From an uncultured Lachnospiraceae bacterium (GTDB taxonomy: Bacteria; Bacillota; Clostridia; Lachnospirales; Lachnospiraceae): 16,816 bases of DNA. The stretch is from assembly GCA_910588865.1 (NCBI GenBank), contig CAJUSJ010000088.1, positions 1 through 16,816 of the forward strand, given 5' to 3'. Below are positions 6,935 to 14,286 of this stretch, piece after piece (position 1 is the stretch's first letter; each line of letters starts with the position of its first letter). Below the pieces are notes generated by a model. It had not been told where the DNA came from and did no database searches. It saw only the letters and a program-made list of their open reading frames with translations. The position numbers and the translations under genes are program-made.

Positions 6935-7429
6935 CTATAACTCTATAATAGGATCCAGCGCTTTCACCTCCATCCCGCCGCGGCACACCATGTTGGGGTA
7001 ATCCGGCGTATTGCAGACGATCACCGGTGTGGTCACATCGTATCCCGCGGCCTTCACCTGCTCCAGTTCCACCTCCACCAGCACATCTCCCGCCTTCACC
7101 CGGTCACCCTGGGCCACAAAAGACTTAAAATACTGACCCTTTAAGTTTACCGTGTCCAGCCCGATGTGGATGATCAGCTCCGCGCCCAGATCCGTCCGGA
7201 TACTCACCGCGTGTTTTGTCTCAAACATCACCGCCACCTCCCCGTCCGCAGGGGCCACGACGACGCCTGACTGGGGAACAATGGCCACCCCTTTGCCCAG
7301 AATCTCCTGACTGAATGCCGGGTCCGCCACTTCCTTCATGGGAATGACCTTTCCCGGAACCGGAGCCAGAATCACCTTCTTTGCCTCCGAATCCTTTCCA
7401 CCAAACAATTTCTTAATGGAACCAAACAA
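6935..7429 (-). CDS. PTS glucose-type EIIA component
   Basis: This cytoplasmic protein takes phosphate from HPr and gives it to the EIIB cysteine. It is 164 residues, close to the ~168 of E. coli EIIA-Glc. The two active-site histidines are His73 (ETKHAVSI) and His88 (LIIHIGLDTVNLKG); the second is the expected phosphorylation site. PAPVPGKVIP-type and PADGEV motifs of the family are present. It starts at TTG (7427-7429) with GGAGG eight bases upstream; no closer ATG exists. It lies 17 bases after the antiterminator stop and eight bases before HPr, inside one operon. As a free EIIA it might also serve other EIIBC permeases lacking their own EIIA. Confidence 0.94.
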   Translation of the reverse strand: MFGSIKKLFGGKDSEAKKVILAPVPGKVIPMKEVADPAFSQEILGKGVAIVPQSGVVVAPADGEVAVMFETKHAVSIRTDLGAELIIHIGLDTVNLKGQYFKSFVAQGDRVKAGDVLVEVELEQVKAAGYDVTTPVIVCNTPDYPNMVCRGGMEVKALDPIIEL

Positions 7430-7446
7430 CTTAACCGCCTCCTTTT

Positions 7447-8274
7447 TTATACACGCACCCGCTTGATGTGTACTGCCAGATACGCCACTTCCTCATCTGT
7501 CACATAATGCTCATATACCCTCTGGATATGGTCCCGGATCCTCAAACTGCACTGATACTCCTCCGGATAGCTGCTGGCTATGGCCTGGGAAAACTCCGGC
7601 ACTTCCCCATCCAACAGCTCCTTGCAGTAAATCCTCTCCGCCAGGAATCTTAAGTGGGTCACCAGCCGCTCATAACTCAAGGAAGTCTCATCCAATTCCA
7701 TGTGAAAATAATCCCGGATCAGCTCCATCACCTCCTGGATCAGGTTGGTGATGTCGATGGTATCCCTCATCTTGATATTGTACTCCGCGTTTACAATATG
7801 AAGAGCTATAGAAGCCGCCTCATCCGCCGGAAAACGGATCCCCAGCTTTTTCTCAATGAGAGCCACCGCATACTCTCCCACCAGATACTCCTCTTTGTAA
7901 AAAGCCTTCACCTCCCGAATCAGCGGATTAGCAAACATCATCTTCTTCTGATACCTCTCAACAGAAAAATTAATGTGATCCGTAAGAGTCAGGTAAATAT
8001 TCTGATTCAGCTTCCTGTTGAGAACATTTTTTGCGTAATCAATGATCTCCGCGGAGATCTGCAGATGCGCGAGAGGCATACGGGCAAGCAGATCCCGAAA
8101 CTTTCCATCCAGCCCCGGGGTATCTAAACGAAAAATCTTTTCCACTTTGTCCTGGGGAATCTCCCCGCCGCTCTTCATGTGGTAGCCGATTCCTCTCCCC
8201 ATAACCACAATCTCTGTGCCGTCGGAATCCATGGCGCTTACCACGTTATTGTTGATGATCTTATCAATTCTCAT
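7447..8274 (-). CDS. BglG/LicT/GlcT-family transcriptional antiterminator with two PRD domains
   Basis: The protein binds a RAT hairpin in nascent mRNA and prevents an overlapping terminator from forming when its PTS sugar is present. The 275 residues comprise an N-terminal RNA-binding CAT domain (MRIDKIINNNVVSA ... VMGRGIGY, residues 1-55) and two PTS-regulation domains (about 65-170 and 175-275). Likely regulatory histidines are in LTDHI, ALHIVNAE, VTHLRF and AVHIKR. I chose ATG 8272-8274 because homologues begin like MKIxKVINNNV; an ATG four codons upstream is possible and neither has a strong ribosome site. It is the first gene of the PTS operon and sits directly behind a matching RAT/terminator leader, so it probably controls its own operon. 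The arrangement resembles glcT-ptsGHI of Bacillus, without ptsI. Confidence 0.92.
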   Translation of the reverse strand: MRIDKIINNNVVSAMDSDGTEIVVMGRGIGYHMKSGGEIPQDKVEKIFRLDTPGLDGKFRDLLARMPLAHLQISAEIIDYAKNVLNRKLNQNIYLTLTDHINFSVERYQKKMMFANPLIREVKAFYKEEYLVGEYAVALIEKKLGIRFPADEAASIALHIVNAEYNIKMRDTIDITNLIQEVMELIRDYFHMELDETSLSYERLVTHLRFLAERIYCKELLDGEVPEFSQAIASSYPEEYQCSLRIRDHIQRVYEHYVTDEEVAYLAVHIKRVRV

Positions 8275-8301
8275 ATAACCGTCCATTTATCTTATACTGT
8301 G

Positions 8302-8325
8302 AAAACTCAGCACTCCTGCGCTGAG
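8302..8325 (-). other. Second leader hairpin before the antiterminator gene
   Basis: On the minus strand CTCAGC (8320-8325) pairs with GCTGAG (8306-8311) around an 8-base loop, followed by TTTTC. It lies between the RAT terminator and the antiterminator start. It could be a weak secondary terminator or a structure affecting translation. Confidence 0.4.
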
Positions 8326-8346
8326 CGGGCGCATGAAGGTTTGAAA

Positions 8347-8403
8347 ACAAAAAAACCAATCTTGAACATAGGACTTCCTCAGAAGCCTCATTCAAAATTG
8401 GTT
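8347..8403 (-). terminator. Conditional terminator in the PTS operon leader
   Basis: On the minus strand AACCAATTTTGAA (8391-8403) pairs with TTCAAGATTGGTT (8354-8366), with one mismatch, and a run of U residues follows (8349-8355). Its 5' arm shares the AAACC bases with the RAT, so the two structures cannot form together. This is the classic BglG/SacT antitermination design. Confidence 0.88.
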
Positions 8404-8427
8404 TTGCCTGCTTATCAGTAACAATCC
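8400..8427 (-). promoter_or_regulatory. RAT (ribonucleic antiterminator) site
   Basis: The 28-base site begins GGATTGTTACTG and ends GCAGGCAAAACC on the minus strand, with a short ATAA apex. This matches the RAT targets of LicT/SacT/SacY/GlcT-type proteins very closely. Binding of the antiterminator encoded 126 bases downstream would block the overlapping terminator. Confidence 0.9.
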
Positions 8428-8452
8428 AATCGCTATTTGTTTGTATGGATAT

Positions 8453-8481
8453 AATTTATCAAATATTTACAAATATGTCAA
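8453..8481 (-). promoter_or_regulatory. Promoter of the PTS operon
   Basis: On the minus strand a perfect TTGACA (8476-8481) is followed after 17 bases by TAAATT (8453-8458). Transcription would start near 8446, about 20 bases before the RAT. The surrounding 8440-8540 is very AT-rich. I see no clear catabolite-response element. Confidence 0.8.
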
Positions 8482-8550
8482 TACTTTTTTTATTTTTTCT
8501 TTATTATTTGTTTATATTTCCTCCATGAAAAGAAAAATTTTTTTTCGCCA

Positions 8551-9492
8551 TCACAGAGAGACCTTGATCTGATCTTCAAAATATTTTCCAATCCTTGCTA
8601 TGAACGAAAGCACCTCCGCTTTCATCTCCTCTGGAAATGTGGTGAGCACCGGCGCTGTCTCAAAACTCAATACACCGTCAAAATGGATCTGCCGCAGCCC
8701 TTTTACAAATCCATCCCAGTCCGTGGAAGGCCGGTTTTCGCGGGTTTTGGTGAAGGTGAAGGGGAGTTGGTGGAGGTCCATGACGCCGTCATTGTCGTGA
8801 ATGTGTAAAACCTTGATCCGATCCCCAAGAGTAATCAGAAAGCTCTCAAAATCAATCCCCATCAGATTGGCATGGCCTGTGTCAAAGCAAAATCCCAGCA
8901 CAGAAGCATGGTGCCTCTCATTAATCCGGTCGATCCGCTCCGCCGCCTTCCCTGCGTCACAGCACGGTCCCTCCACCATATGGCCTCCAACGCTGTCATA
9001 AAGATTTTCTATACAAATGGTGACCCCCAGCTCTTTCGCCATGGGAGCCAGAAAATCCAAAAAGCTTTCTGTCCGCTCCCACTCCCGCTCCTCACTTCCC
9101 AGAAACCTTGCCAGCTTAAAGCCATGAACCACCAGATAAGGACAGCCGAAAAAGGCGCACAGCCTTACACTTTTAGTTGCCACCACATTCCGCAAATAAT
9201 CATTCAGCTCCTCAGAGCCCCCCGGCACATAGTTTGGATAGGGCATGTGCATCTGGTTGATGGTGATGCCCGCCTTCTCCGCTCCATATTTATGAGGAGA
9301 AAAAAAATCCTCCAGTTCACTTACAGATTTATCAAAAAAAGTGTTGATCTCTGACTGGTAAATAGCTTTGTTTACAAGATAACTGTTGAGGCTGAAATCC
9401 CCACAGGAAAATCCAGCCTCCTTCAAAAGAGTAAAACCTTTCTCCGGCTGTCTGTCATCTATGACATTTTTTGTCTGGACTCCGATTCGCAC
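8551..9492 (-). CDS. Xylose-isomerase-like TIM-barrel protein (sugar-phosphate isomerase/epimerase family)
   Basis: The 313-residue protein belongs to the AP-endonuclease-2/xylose-isomerase-like superfamily, which includes metal-dependent sugar epimerases and isomerases. All expected metal ligands are visible: Glu162 (CIENLYD), Asp204 and His207 (FDTGHAN), His230/His232 (LHIHDND) and Glu278 (SFETAP). The substrate is unknown. The start is GTG 9490-9492 because GGAGG lies seven bases upstream and the protein then reads RIGVQTKNVIDD at the usual N-terminus. The open frame extends 37 codons further up but only overlaps the preceding gene. The ribosome site overlaps the stop of the preceding paralogue four bases away, so the two are translationally coupled. 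It is the last gene of the glycan-type cluster. Beyond its stop is only a weak A/T-rich stem (8530-8540) as terminator. Confidence 0.88.
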   Translation of the reverse strand: MRIGVQTKNVIDDRQPEKGFTLLKEAGFSCGDFSLNSYLVNKAIYQSEINTFFDKSVSELEDFFSPHKYGAEKAGITINQMHMPYPNYVPGGSEELNDYLRNVVATKSVRLCAFFGCPYLVVHGFKLARFLGSEEREWERTESFLDFLAPMAKELGVTICIENLYDSVGGHMVEGPCCDAGKAAERIDRINERHHASVLGFCFDTGHANLMGIDFESFLITLGDRIKVLHIHDNDGVMDLHQLPFTFTKTRENRPSTDWDGFVKGLRQIHFDGVLSFETAPVLTTFPEEMKAEVLSFIARIGKYFEDQIKVSL

Positions 9493-9496
9493 ACCA

Positions 9497-10768
9497 CTAC
9501 CTCCTTTCCAACCGGTCAAAGTAAAACGATGGCATGTACTCGTCGTTAAAAAATTCGATATTGTTTTTAATTCCCATATCCCTAAGCTGCCGCTCAATTT
9601 CACGATAATAAATATTGCAGATGAAAATGGCGCAGTCCTCAGGCAGTGTTTTCAGACTGTCGGGAGGCTTTACCTCCAGACCGCAGAAATTCGTCCCCCA
9701 TATCCTTGAATCATTGTCACAGGTGAACAGAGGCGGATATTTCTCCCCATAACATTTCATGTAGTTTCGGCACATATTTCCCGCGCCGAACAGGACGATG
9801 GAACTGTACTTTTTCAGCGTATCCTCAATTCCGATCTGCCATTTAAAATAGTCTGCCGTGGCCTTGGCAAGCCGCATCAGCCAGGGGCGCAGAAGGGGAG
9901 AGAACGCGGCAGCGGTATCCCCAAAATCCAGTATCAGCTGACCGTCAAAATGGATCTCTCGCAGTCCGCGGATCAGCCCCAGCCAGTCTGTCCGGGGCTG
10001 TCCATTGCCAGCCGTGCAGGTAAAGGGAAGGAGAGATGTCTCCTTCTGCCCATCGCCATCCCGCAGAATAATCGCTTTGACCCGCCCGCCCAGCTTACGA
10101 ACAAATTCCCGCATATTCTGCCCGCATATATTACAAATCCCAACATCTACACAGAAACCAAATCGCTGTTCCCCTGCCTCCGCATTTAACCAGTCAACCC
10201 ATGAGGCAGCCTCATGAGGATCCGAACAGATTCCCCGGACCAGGTGACCATTTACATCCTGACACTGATTCTCCAGAAGAATCCGCACATTGTTTTCCCT
10301 CGCTAAAGGAAGCAGGCTAAGATAATATTCCCGGTTTTCCTTCCACTGTTCTTTCCTGTCTATGCCTGAAAAAAGAGGCCTTACGATGATGGTTCCGCAT
10401 CCAGCCTGACCACAGACACGAAGGCTTTCCTGGGTCAGACGGTACAGGAGTGGAGTCAGGTCCGCGCGTTTTGTGTCTCTTCGAAGATAAGGAGCATAGG
10501 CGGCTGGGGTGCGCAGGCCGGATTTTTTGTACTGAGACAGAACTGGCTCCATTATTTCACACAGTTTTGATGGAGTTTCCGTGATAAGCGGCCTGTTGCT
10601 TTGACCTGCTTTCTTCTGCCGCTTACCAAAATTTTCTACCTCTCCCTCAGGACAAAATTGGGAGAAATCCAGCAGGATATTCTCAAATCCCGCTGTCGAG
10701 GTATCTATTATTCCCTGTTTTGGGCGATCGGTATCTATAATTCCTTCAGGAGTTGCTAGAATGTTCAC
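9497..10768 (-). CDS. Degenerate xylose-isomerase-like TIM barrel fused to a C-terminal Rossmann-like module
   Basis: The 423-residue protein has a barrel domain (about 1-310) clearly paralogous to the next gene: GIIDTDRPKQG corresponds to NVIDDRQPEKG, and TDWLGLIRGLREIHFDG to TDWDGFVKGLRQIHFDG. Ligands are mostly lost. Glu166 and Asp208 remain, but DTGH became DVGI, HIHDND became ILRDGD and the last Glu is Asp. Epimerase activity is therefore unlikely, and a regulatory or binding role is possible. Residues about 320-405 form a module (IVLFGAGN ... CDNDSRIWGT ... MGI) shared with neighbouring proteins. I chose GTG 10766-10768 because GGAGG lies six bases upstream and the preceding stop is 16 bases away. 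An upstream ATG at 10799-10801 overlaps the previous gene. The N-terminus repeats GIIDT twice, ten residues apart. Confidence 0.85.
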   Translation of the reverse strand: MNILATPEGIIDTDRPKQGIIDTSTAGFENILLDFSQFCPEGEVENFGKRQKKAGQSNRPLITETPSKLCEIMEPVLSQYKKSGLRTPAAYAPYLRRDTKRADLTPLLYRLTQESLRVCGQAGCGTIIVRPLFSGIDRKEQWKENREYYLSLLPLARENNVRILLENQCQDVNGHLVRGICSDPHEAASWVDWLNAEAGEQRFGFCVDVGICNICGQNMREFVRKLGGRVKAIILRDGDGQKETSLLPFTCTAGNGQPRTDWLGLIRGLREIHFDGQLILDFGDTAAAFSPLLRPWLMRLAKATADYFKWQIGIEDTLKKYSSIVLFGAGNMCRNYMKCYGEKYPPLFTCDNDSRIWGTNFCGLEVKPPDSLKTLPEDCAIFICNIYYREIERQLRDMGIKNNIEFFNDEYMPSFYFDRLERR

Positions 10769-10784
10769 GCTTTTCCTCCGATTT

Positions 10785-13046
10785 TTATAAAAGCTTTTCA
10801 TTAATCAAAGCCTTAATTTTAGTCGAACTGGTACTCTGTGTGTACGGAAAAAATTCCATCTCCGCCCCATGTTTTTCCAAAAATTCCTTTTCTGCCAGCC
10901 AGTCGGCATTGTCGACATAGTCACTTCCCGAAAACTGACAGTCAAAATGATGAAGCTTCCACGCATCCCGGGTTCCGCCAAAGTTTAACGGAATCTCCGC
11001 CACCTCATCTACATAGCGGCAGGAACGCACCAGCTCCACACGCTCCTCATAGGGCACAAACGGCTCCACACCCTTATACTTCCGTACTCCCTCATCTGTC
11101 ACCACCCCCACAATCAGGTAGTCACACTGTTCCTTGGCGCGTTTGAACATATTCAGATGCCCCACATGGAACAGATCAAAAACTCCCGCAATGTAGCCTA
11201 CATGATATTTCTTTTTTACTGCGTCAGCTTCTTTTGAGAAAACTTTCCCTGACACAACCGGTTTCCTCTTTCGGGGATAGTCTCTGTGAGAATCAAAAAT
11301 ACTGTATTCCGCCACCCCCATCCGGTCCAGCTGCTTCATAACCGACAGATAATTCTTAATGCAGATTAACACCTTATATTCTCCCGGATGCAGCTGATTC
11401 AGAATCTGCGGACCGCAGATCTCAATCCCCTCCAGCTTTGTTCCCCATTTTTCCTTCTTATTGTCAATAATGGCATACACGGGATAATCCTGCCCATAGA
11501 GCGCCAAAAACTTTTTTGTAAAATTGCCGGAGCCAAACAAAATTAACTTTCTGGTATCCGCGTTCCGAAAAATATCCACAAACAGATGCTCGTAATCTTC
11601 CTGGGAATAATTCATGCGCTGACGGTTGGAGTGAACAAGCTCTCCGTTTCGCCTATGTGTCTGATGATAGGACCGCAGTTCCTTCTCCTTCCGGAGTTCC
11701 GCAAGAAAATCCCACTCCATTTTCTGCCAGCATTCCAGCCTTTCCATAAGACCATAACGCTCCAGAAGCCGGTTCATGGGAAACAATTTTCCCAGTTCCA
11801 TATCCCCCGCATAAAAAGTCGCTATCATTCGCCAGATAATCTCATTGGCCGGATAGTTTTCCACGCAAAACTCCTGATCATAGAACATAAATGTTCCATT
11901 TACATGAAAGCTGTTTAAGGGAACCATATCCAGATAACCCTTTTTCAATATGGCACCCTGACCGCCACCTCTGTCCGGCTCCACGATTTCCGAGGATTTT
12001 AAAATCAGATCCCGGAAATGATCCATTTCTGTCAAAAACTTCTCCCGGTCAGCGTGAAACAGCCGTTTTAAATAGAGCTGTCCCGACTCCGCCTCAACAA
12101 AGGGCATGATACAGGAACAGTCCTTCCCTTCGGCATCCACCACAGATATCCCGCGCTCAGCCAGATTTCTTCCATTTTCCAAAAGTTTATGAATACGCTC
12201 TTTTCCTTCTTCATAAGGCGCACGCTTTTCTACTGTGCCGTTCTTATGAACAATCGTAAGAAAAGCATATTCTCTTCCCCTTTCCATAGAACTTGTCACA
12301 TGGAGGACATTGCTGAAGCTTCCACGCAAAGGGCATTCCACCAGATACGCATTCGCCATCTGATGGAACATATGATTTTTGATCAGGCCATCATACAGAC
12401 ATTCCTCTTCCAGAAAAACCGAATTAGGATAATGGTAGCTGGGAAAGAGCCGGTTTCCCAGGTCCTCATTGGGAAGATAATCCTCTGCATAAATCAGCTT
12501 TGGCTCCTTTAATCCCGGAAAAACAGAATAAAACCGAACCTGCTTCCAGCCCGCAGCCCGCAGCATATCTTCTATCTCCGCCCGGCTGTAACACCTGCCG
12601 CAAAATTCATCTTCCAGCTTTGCGTAAGCTCTGCGATATCCCTCAATTCCATCAAAATTTCTGCTGGTATAAGGGTCTCTGTCTCCGCAAAAATATCGGA
12701 GTCCAAAACGATTATTCACGCCAAGGAGCAGCACTCCGTCTGATTTTAAAAATCCCTTCCACAATTTTAGAGTTTTTCCTGGAGCCGGATTCCTCTCCAA
12801 TGTTTCAACCGCAATTAGATAATCAAACCGGCTGGTATGCGCACTCTGCCACTGAGCGTCACAGGTCTGCTCATTGGAAACGCATGTCACTTCCAAAGAA
12901 GCTTCCGACAGCATACAGGGATATACGTCTTCTTCTCTCCCGATATATAAAACAGAACTTCCTTTTCTAAAATCATACCAATTCAGTAGGCCCTTCTTTA
13001 TTTCCTGAAGCAGTTCCTTTTCTTGGGAATATTCTGCATTTTCCAT
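10785..13046 (-). CDS. Multidomain protein: methyltransferase-like, kinase-like region, Rossmann-like module and cytidylyltransferase
   Basis: The 753-residue chain has four parts. Residues ~25-185 look like a class I methyltransferase fold (VLYIGREED, FDYLIAVETLER, LKSDGVLLLGVNNRFG), though the usual GxGxG is weak. Residues ~240-410 resemble an aminoglycoside or LPS-kinase-like domain (LTIVHKNGTVEKRAPY, LVPLNSF-type and MFYDQEF segments). Residues 499-585 are the module LILFGSGN ... IIDNKKEKWGT ... MGV found in neighbouring genes. Residues ~615-745 are a glycerol-3-phosphate/ethanolamine-phosphate cytidylyltransferase-type domain with GVFDLFHVGH (621-630) and an STSSTKI motif (738-744) in place of the family's RTxGISTT. 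I infer that it makes a CDP-linked group and helps transfer or modify it on a glycan; the substrate is unknown. The start is ATG 13044-13046, with GGAGG eleven bases upstream, a little far. Confidence 0.85.
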   Translation of the reverse strand: MENAEYSQEKELLQEIKKGLLNWYDFRKGSSVLYIGREEDVYPCMLSEASLEVTCVSNEQTCDAQWQSAHTSRFDYLIAVETLERNPAPGKTLKLWKGFLKSDGVLLLGVNNRFGLRYFCGDRDPYTSRNFDGIEGYRRAYAKLEDEFCGRCYSRAEIEDMLRAAGWKQVRFYSVFPGLKEPKLIYAEDYLPNEDLGNRLFPSYHYPNSVFLEEECLYDGLIKNHMFHQMANAYLVECPLRGSFSNVLHVTSSMERGREYAFLTIVHKNGTVEKRAPYEEGKERIHKLLENGRNLAERGISVVDAEGKDCSCIMPFVEAESGQLYLKRLFHADREKFLTEMDHFRDLILKSSEIVEPDRGGGQGAILKKGYLDMVPLNSFHVNGTFMFYDQEFCVENYPANEIIWRMIATFYAGDMELGKLFPMNRLLERYGLMERLECWQKMEWDFLAELRKEKELRSYHQTHRRNGELVHSNRQRMNYSQEDYEHLFVDIFRNADTRKLILFGSGNFTKKFLALYGQDYPVYAIIDNKKEKWGTKLEGIEICGPQILNQLHPGEYKVLICIKNYLSVMKQLDRMGVAEYSIFDSHRDYPRKRKPVVSGKVFSKEADAVKKKYHVGYIAGVFDLFHVGHLNMFKRAKEQCDYLIVGVVTDEGVRKYKGVEPFVPYEERVELVRSCRYVDEVAEIPLNFGGTRDAWKLHHFDCQFSGSDYVDNADWLAEKEFLEKHGAEMEFFPYTQSTSSTKIKALINEKLL

Positions 13047-13068
13047 GTTGTTTTGTTCCTCCCGCCTT

Positions 13069-14286
13069 TCAGTCTGATGGCATCTTAAATATCTCTGGAT
13101 GTTCCTTATAGTATTTCAGCATTCGCTGTTTCTGGTGCCCAAATGCCAAGTGCCCAGCAAGAACACTCTGTATCTCATAGATGGACATATCTTTTTCAAC
13201 ATTATCCTGATAAATATATCCCTCATCGGTTCCCATACCGGATTCTCCCGATTTCTCCGGCCATTTCCCCATCATCAGCCATCTATCCCGGGTATACATG
13301 ATGCAGCCAATATTAAAATAACAGTCGCATATACAATACCCATCCCGACCTGAAAAATCAGCTGCCATCCTGTCAAAGTTTCCCATGAGTTCCCACAGAT
13401 ACTCTGCGGTTTCTTCTATATTGAATACGGCGCTGAATCTGCTCCGATATGCCCGGCCAAAGCGCTGCTCATAGTCCTCCTTCTTTCCAATGGCCTGCAG
13501 ATATGACACATACCCACAGCAGTTTAAAGGAATGACCGGCACCGCAAAACCAATCCGATAATCCCCTTTCTTCTCTATTTTCCGAAATCCTCGGAGCATC
13601 CCTGTAAAAAAATCTTTTGCGATAAAAATATCTTCATCTAGCTTAATCATATATTCGGCCTGAGGATGGAGCTCAATCACCAAATTCTGGATAAAGCAAA
13701 CCTGATTCTGCTCTGTATACAGGTATGACTAATGATTACTTTCAGCCAGCTCCTCCAATGTTTCATCATATTTTCCCGAAGAAACAATACAATAATCTAT
13801 TTCCTCACTCTGATACGCCGCGATTCTGGCCAGTGTATTATCCCATAGCTATCTCTCGTATCCCGCCAGGATATAGCACAGCGTCTTTCGGTTATACCGT
13901 CTGTCAACAAAATGATAAGGCAGACCGCATCCCGTTGTTTCCGTCTGCTCTGCCAGATTACGGAGATTAAAAACTTCTGTAATTCCATATGCTCTTAACT
14001 GTTTCCGAATTGCTCCCGCATAATTTACTGCCAGGAGCACCACAACAGAATCTCTATCCACAGCCGCTAAGCACTTGGGTTCCTTGACAGGAATCTCCAT
14101 ATATTCTTTCTGGAATGTGCATTTAAAATTATCTACTATCATAAGAATATGTACAGATTGGCCAAGACTGAGCAGGCCTTCTATGACTTCCTTTGTCTGC
14201 CTTCCGATTCCCCTCAGGACAATGGGTTTGTCCAGCTTATGCTCCGCATATAATACATTCAGATTTTTTATTAACATAGAATTCAT
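13069..14286 (-). pseudogene. Glycosyltransferase with N-terminal Rossmann-like module, interrupted by two in-frame TAG codons
   Basis: One reading frame of 406 codons from ATG 14284-14286 to 13069 reads as a single protein apart from TAG at 13849-13851 (codon 146) and TAG at 13729-13731 (codon 186). Residues ~15-105 form the module seen in neighbours (PIVLRGIG ... IVDN ... YGI). After that comes a GT-A-type glycosyltransferase: CYILAGYER, [TAG], LWDNTLARIAAYQSEE, then past the second TAG MIKLDEDIFIAKDF with the DxD-type metal motif at about residue 217. Sequence on both sides of each stop is protein-like and in frame, so these are point nonsense mutations or read-through sites, not gene boundaries. 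TAG from CAG (Gln) or TGG (Trp) by one transition is plausible. The start overlaps the radical-SAM stop as ATGA. If not suppressed, only a 145-residue module would be made. Confidence 0.8.

Noticed and set aside
9493..9603. 37-codon N-terminal extension of the 313-residue TIM-barrel protein
   Set aside because: It overlaps the upstream gene in another frame. The GTG at 9490-9492 has GGAGG seven bases upstream and gives the normal family N-terminus.
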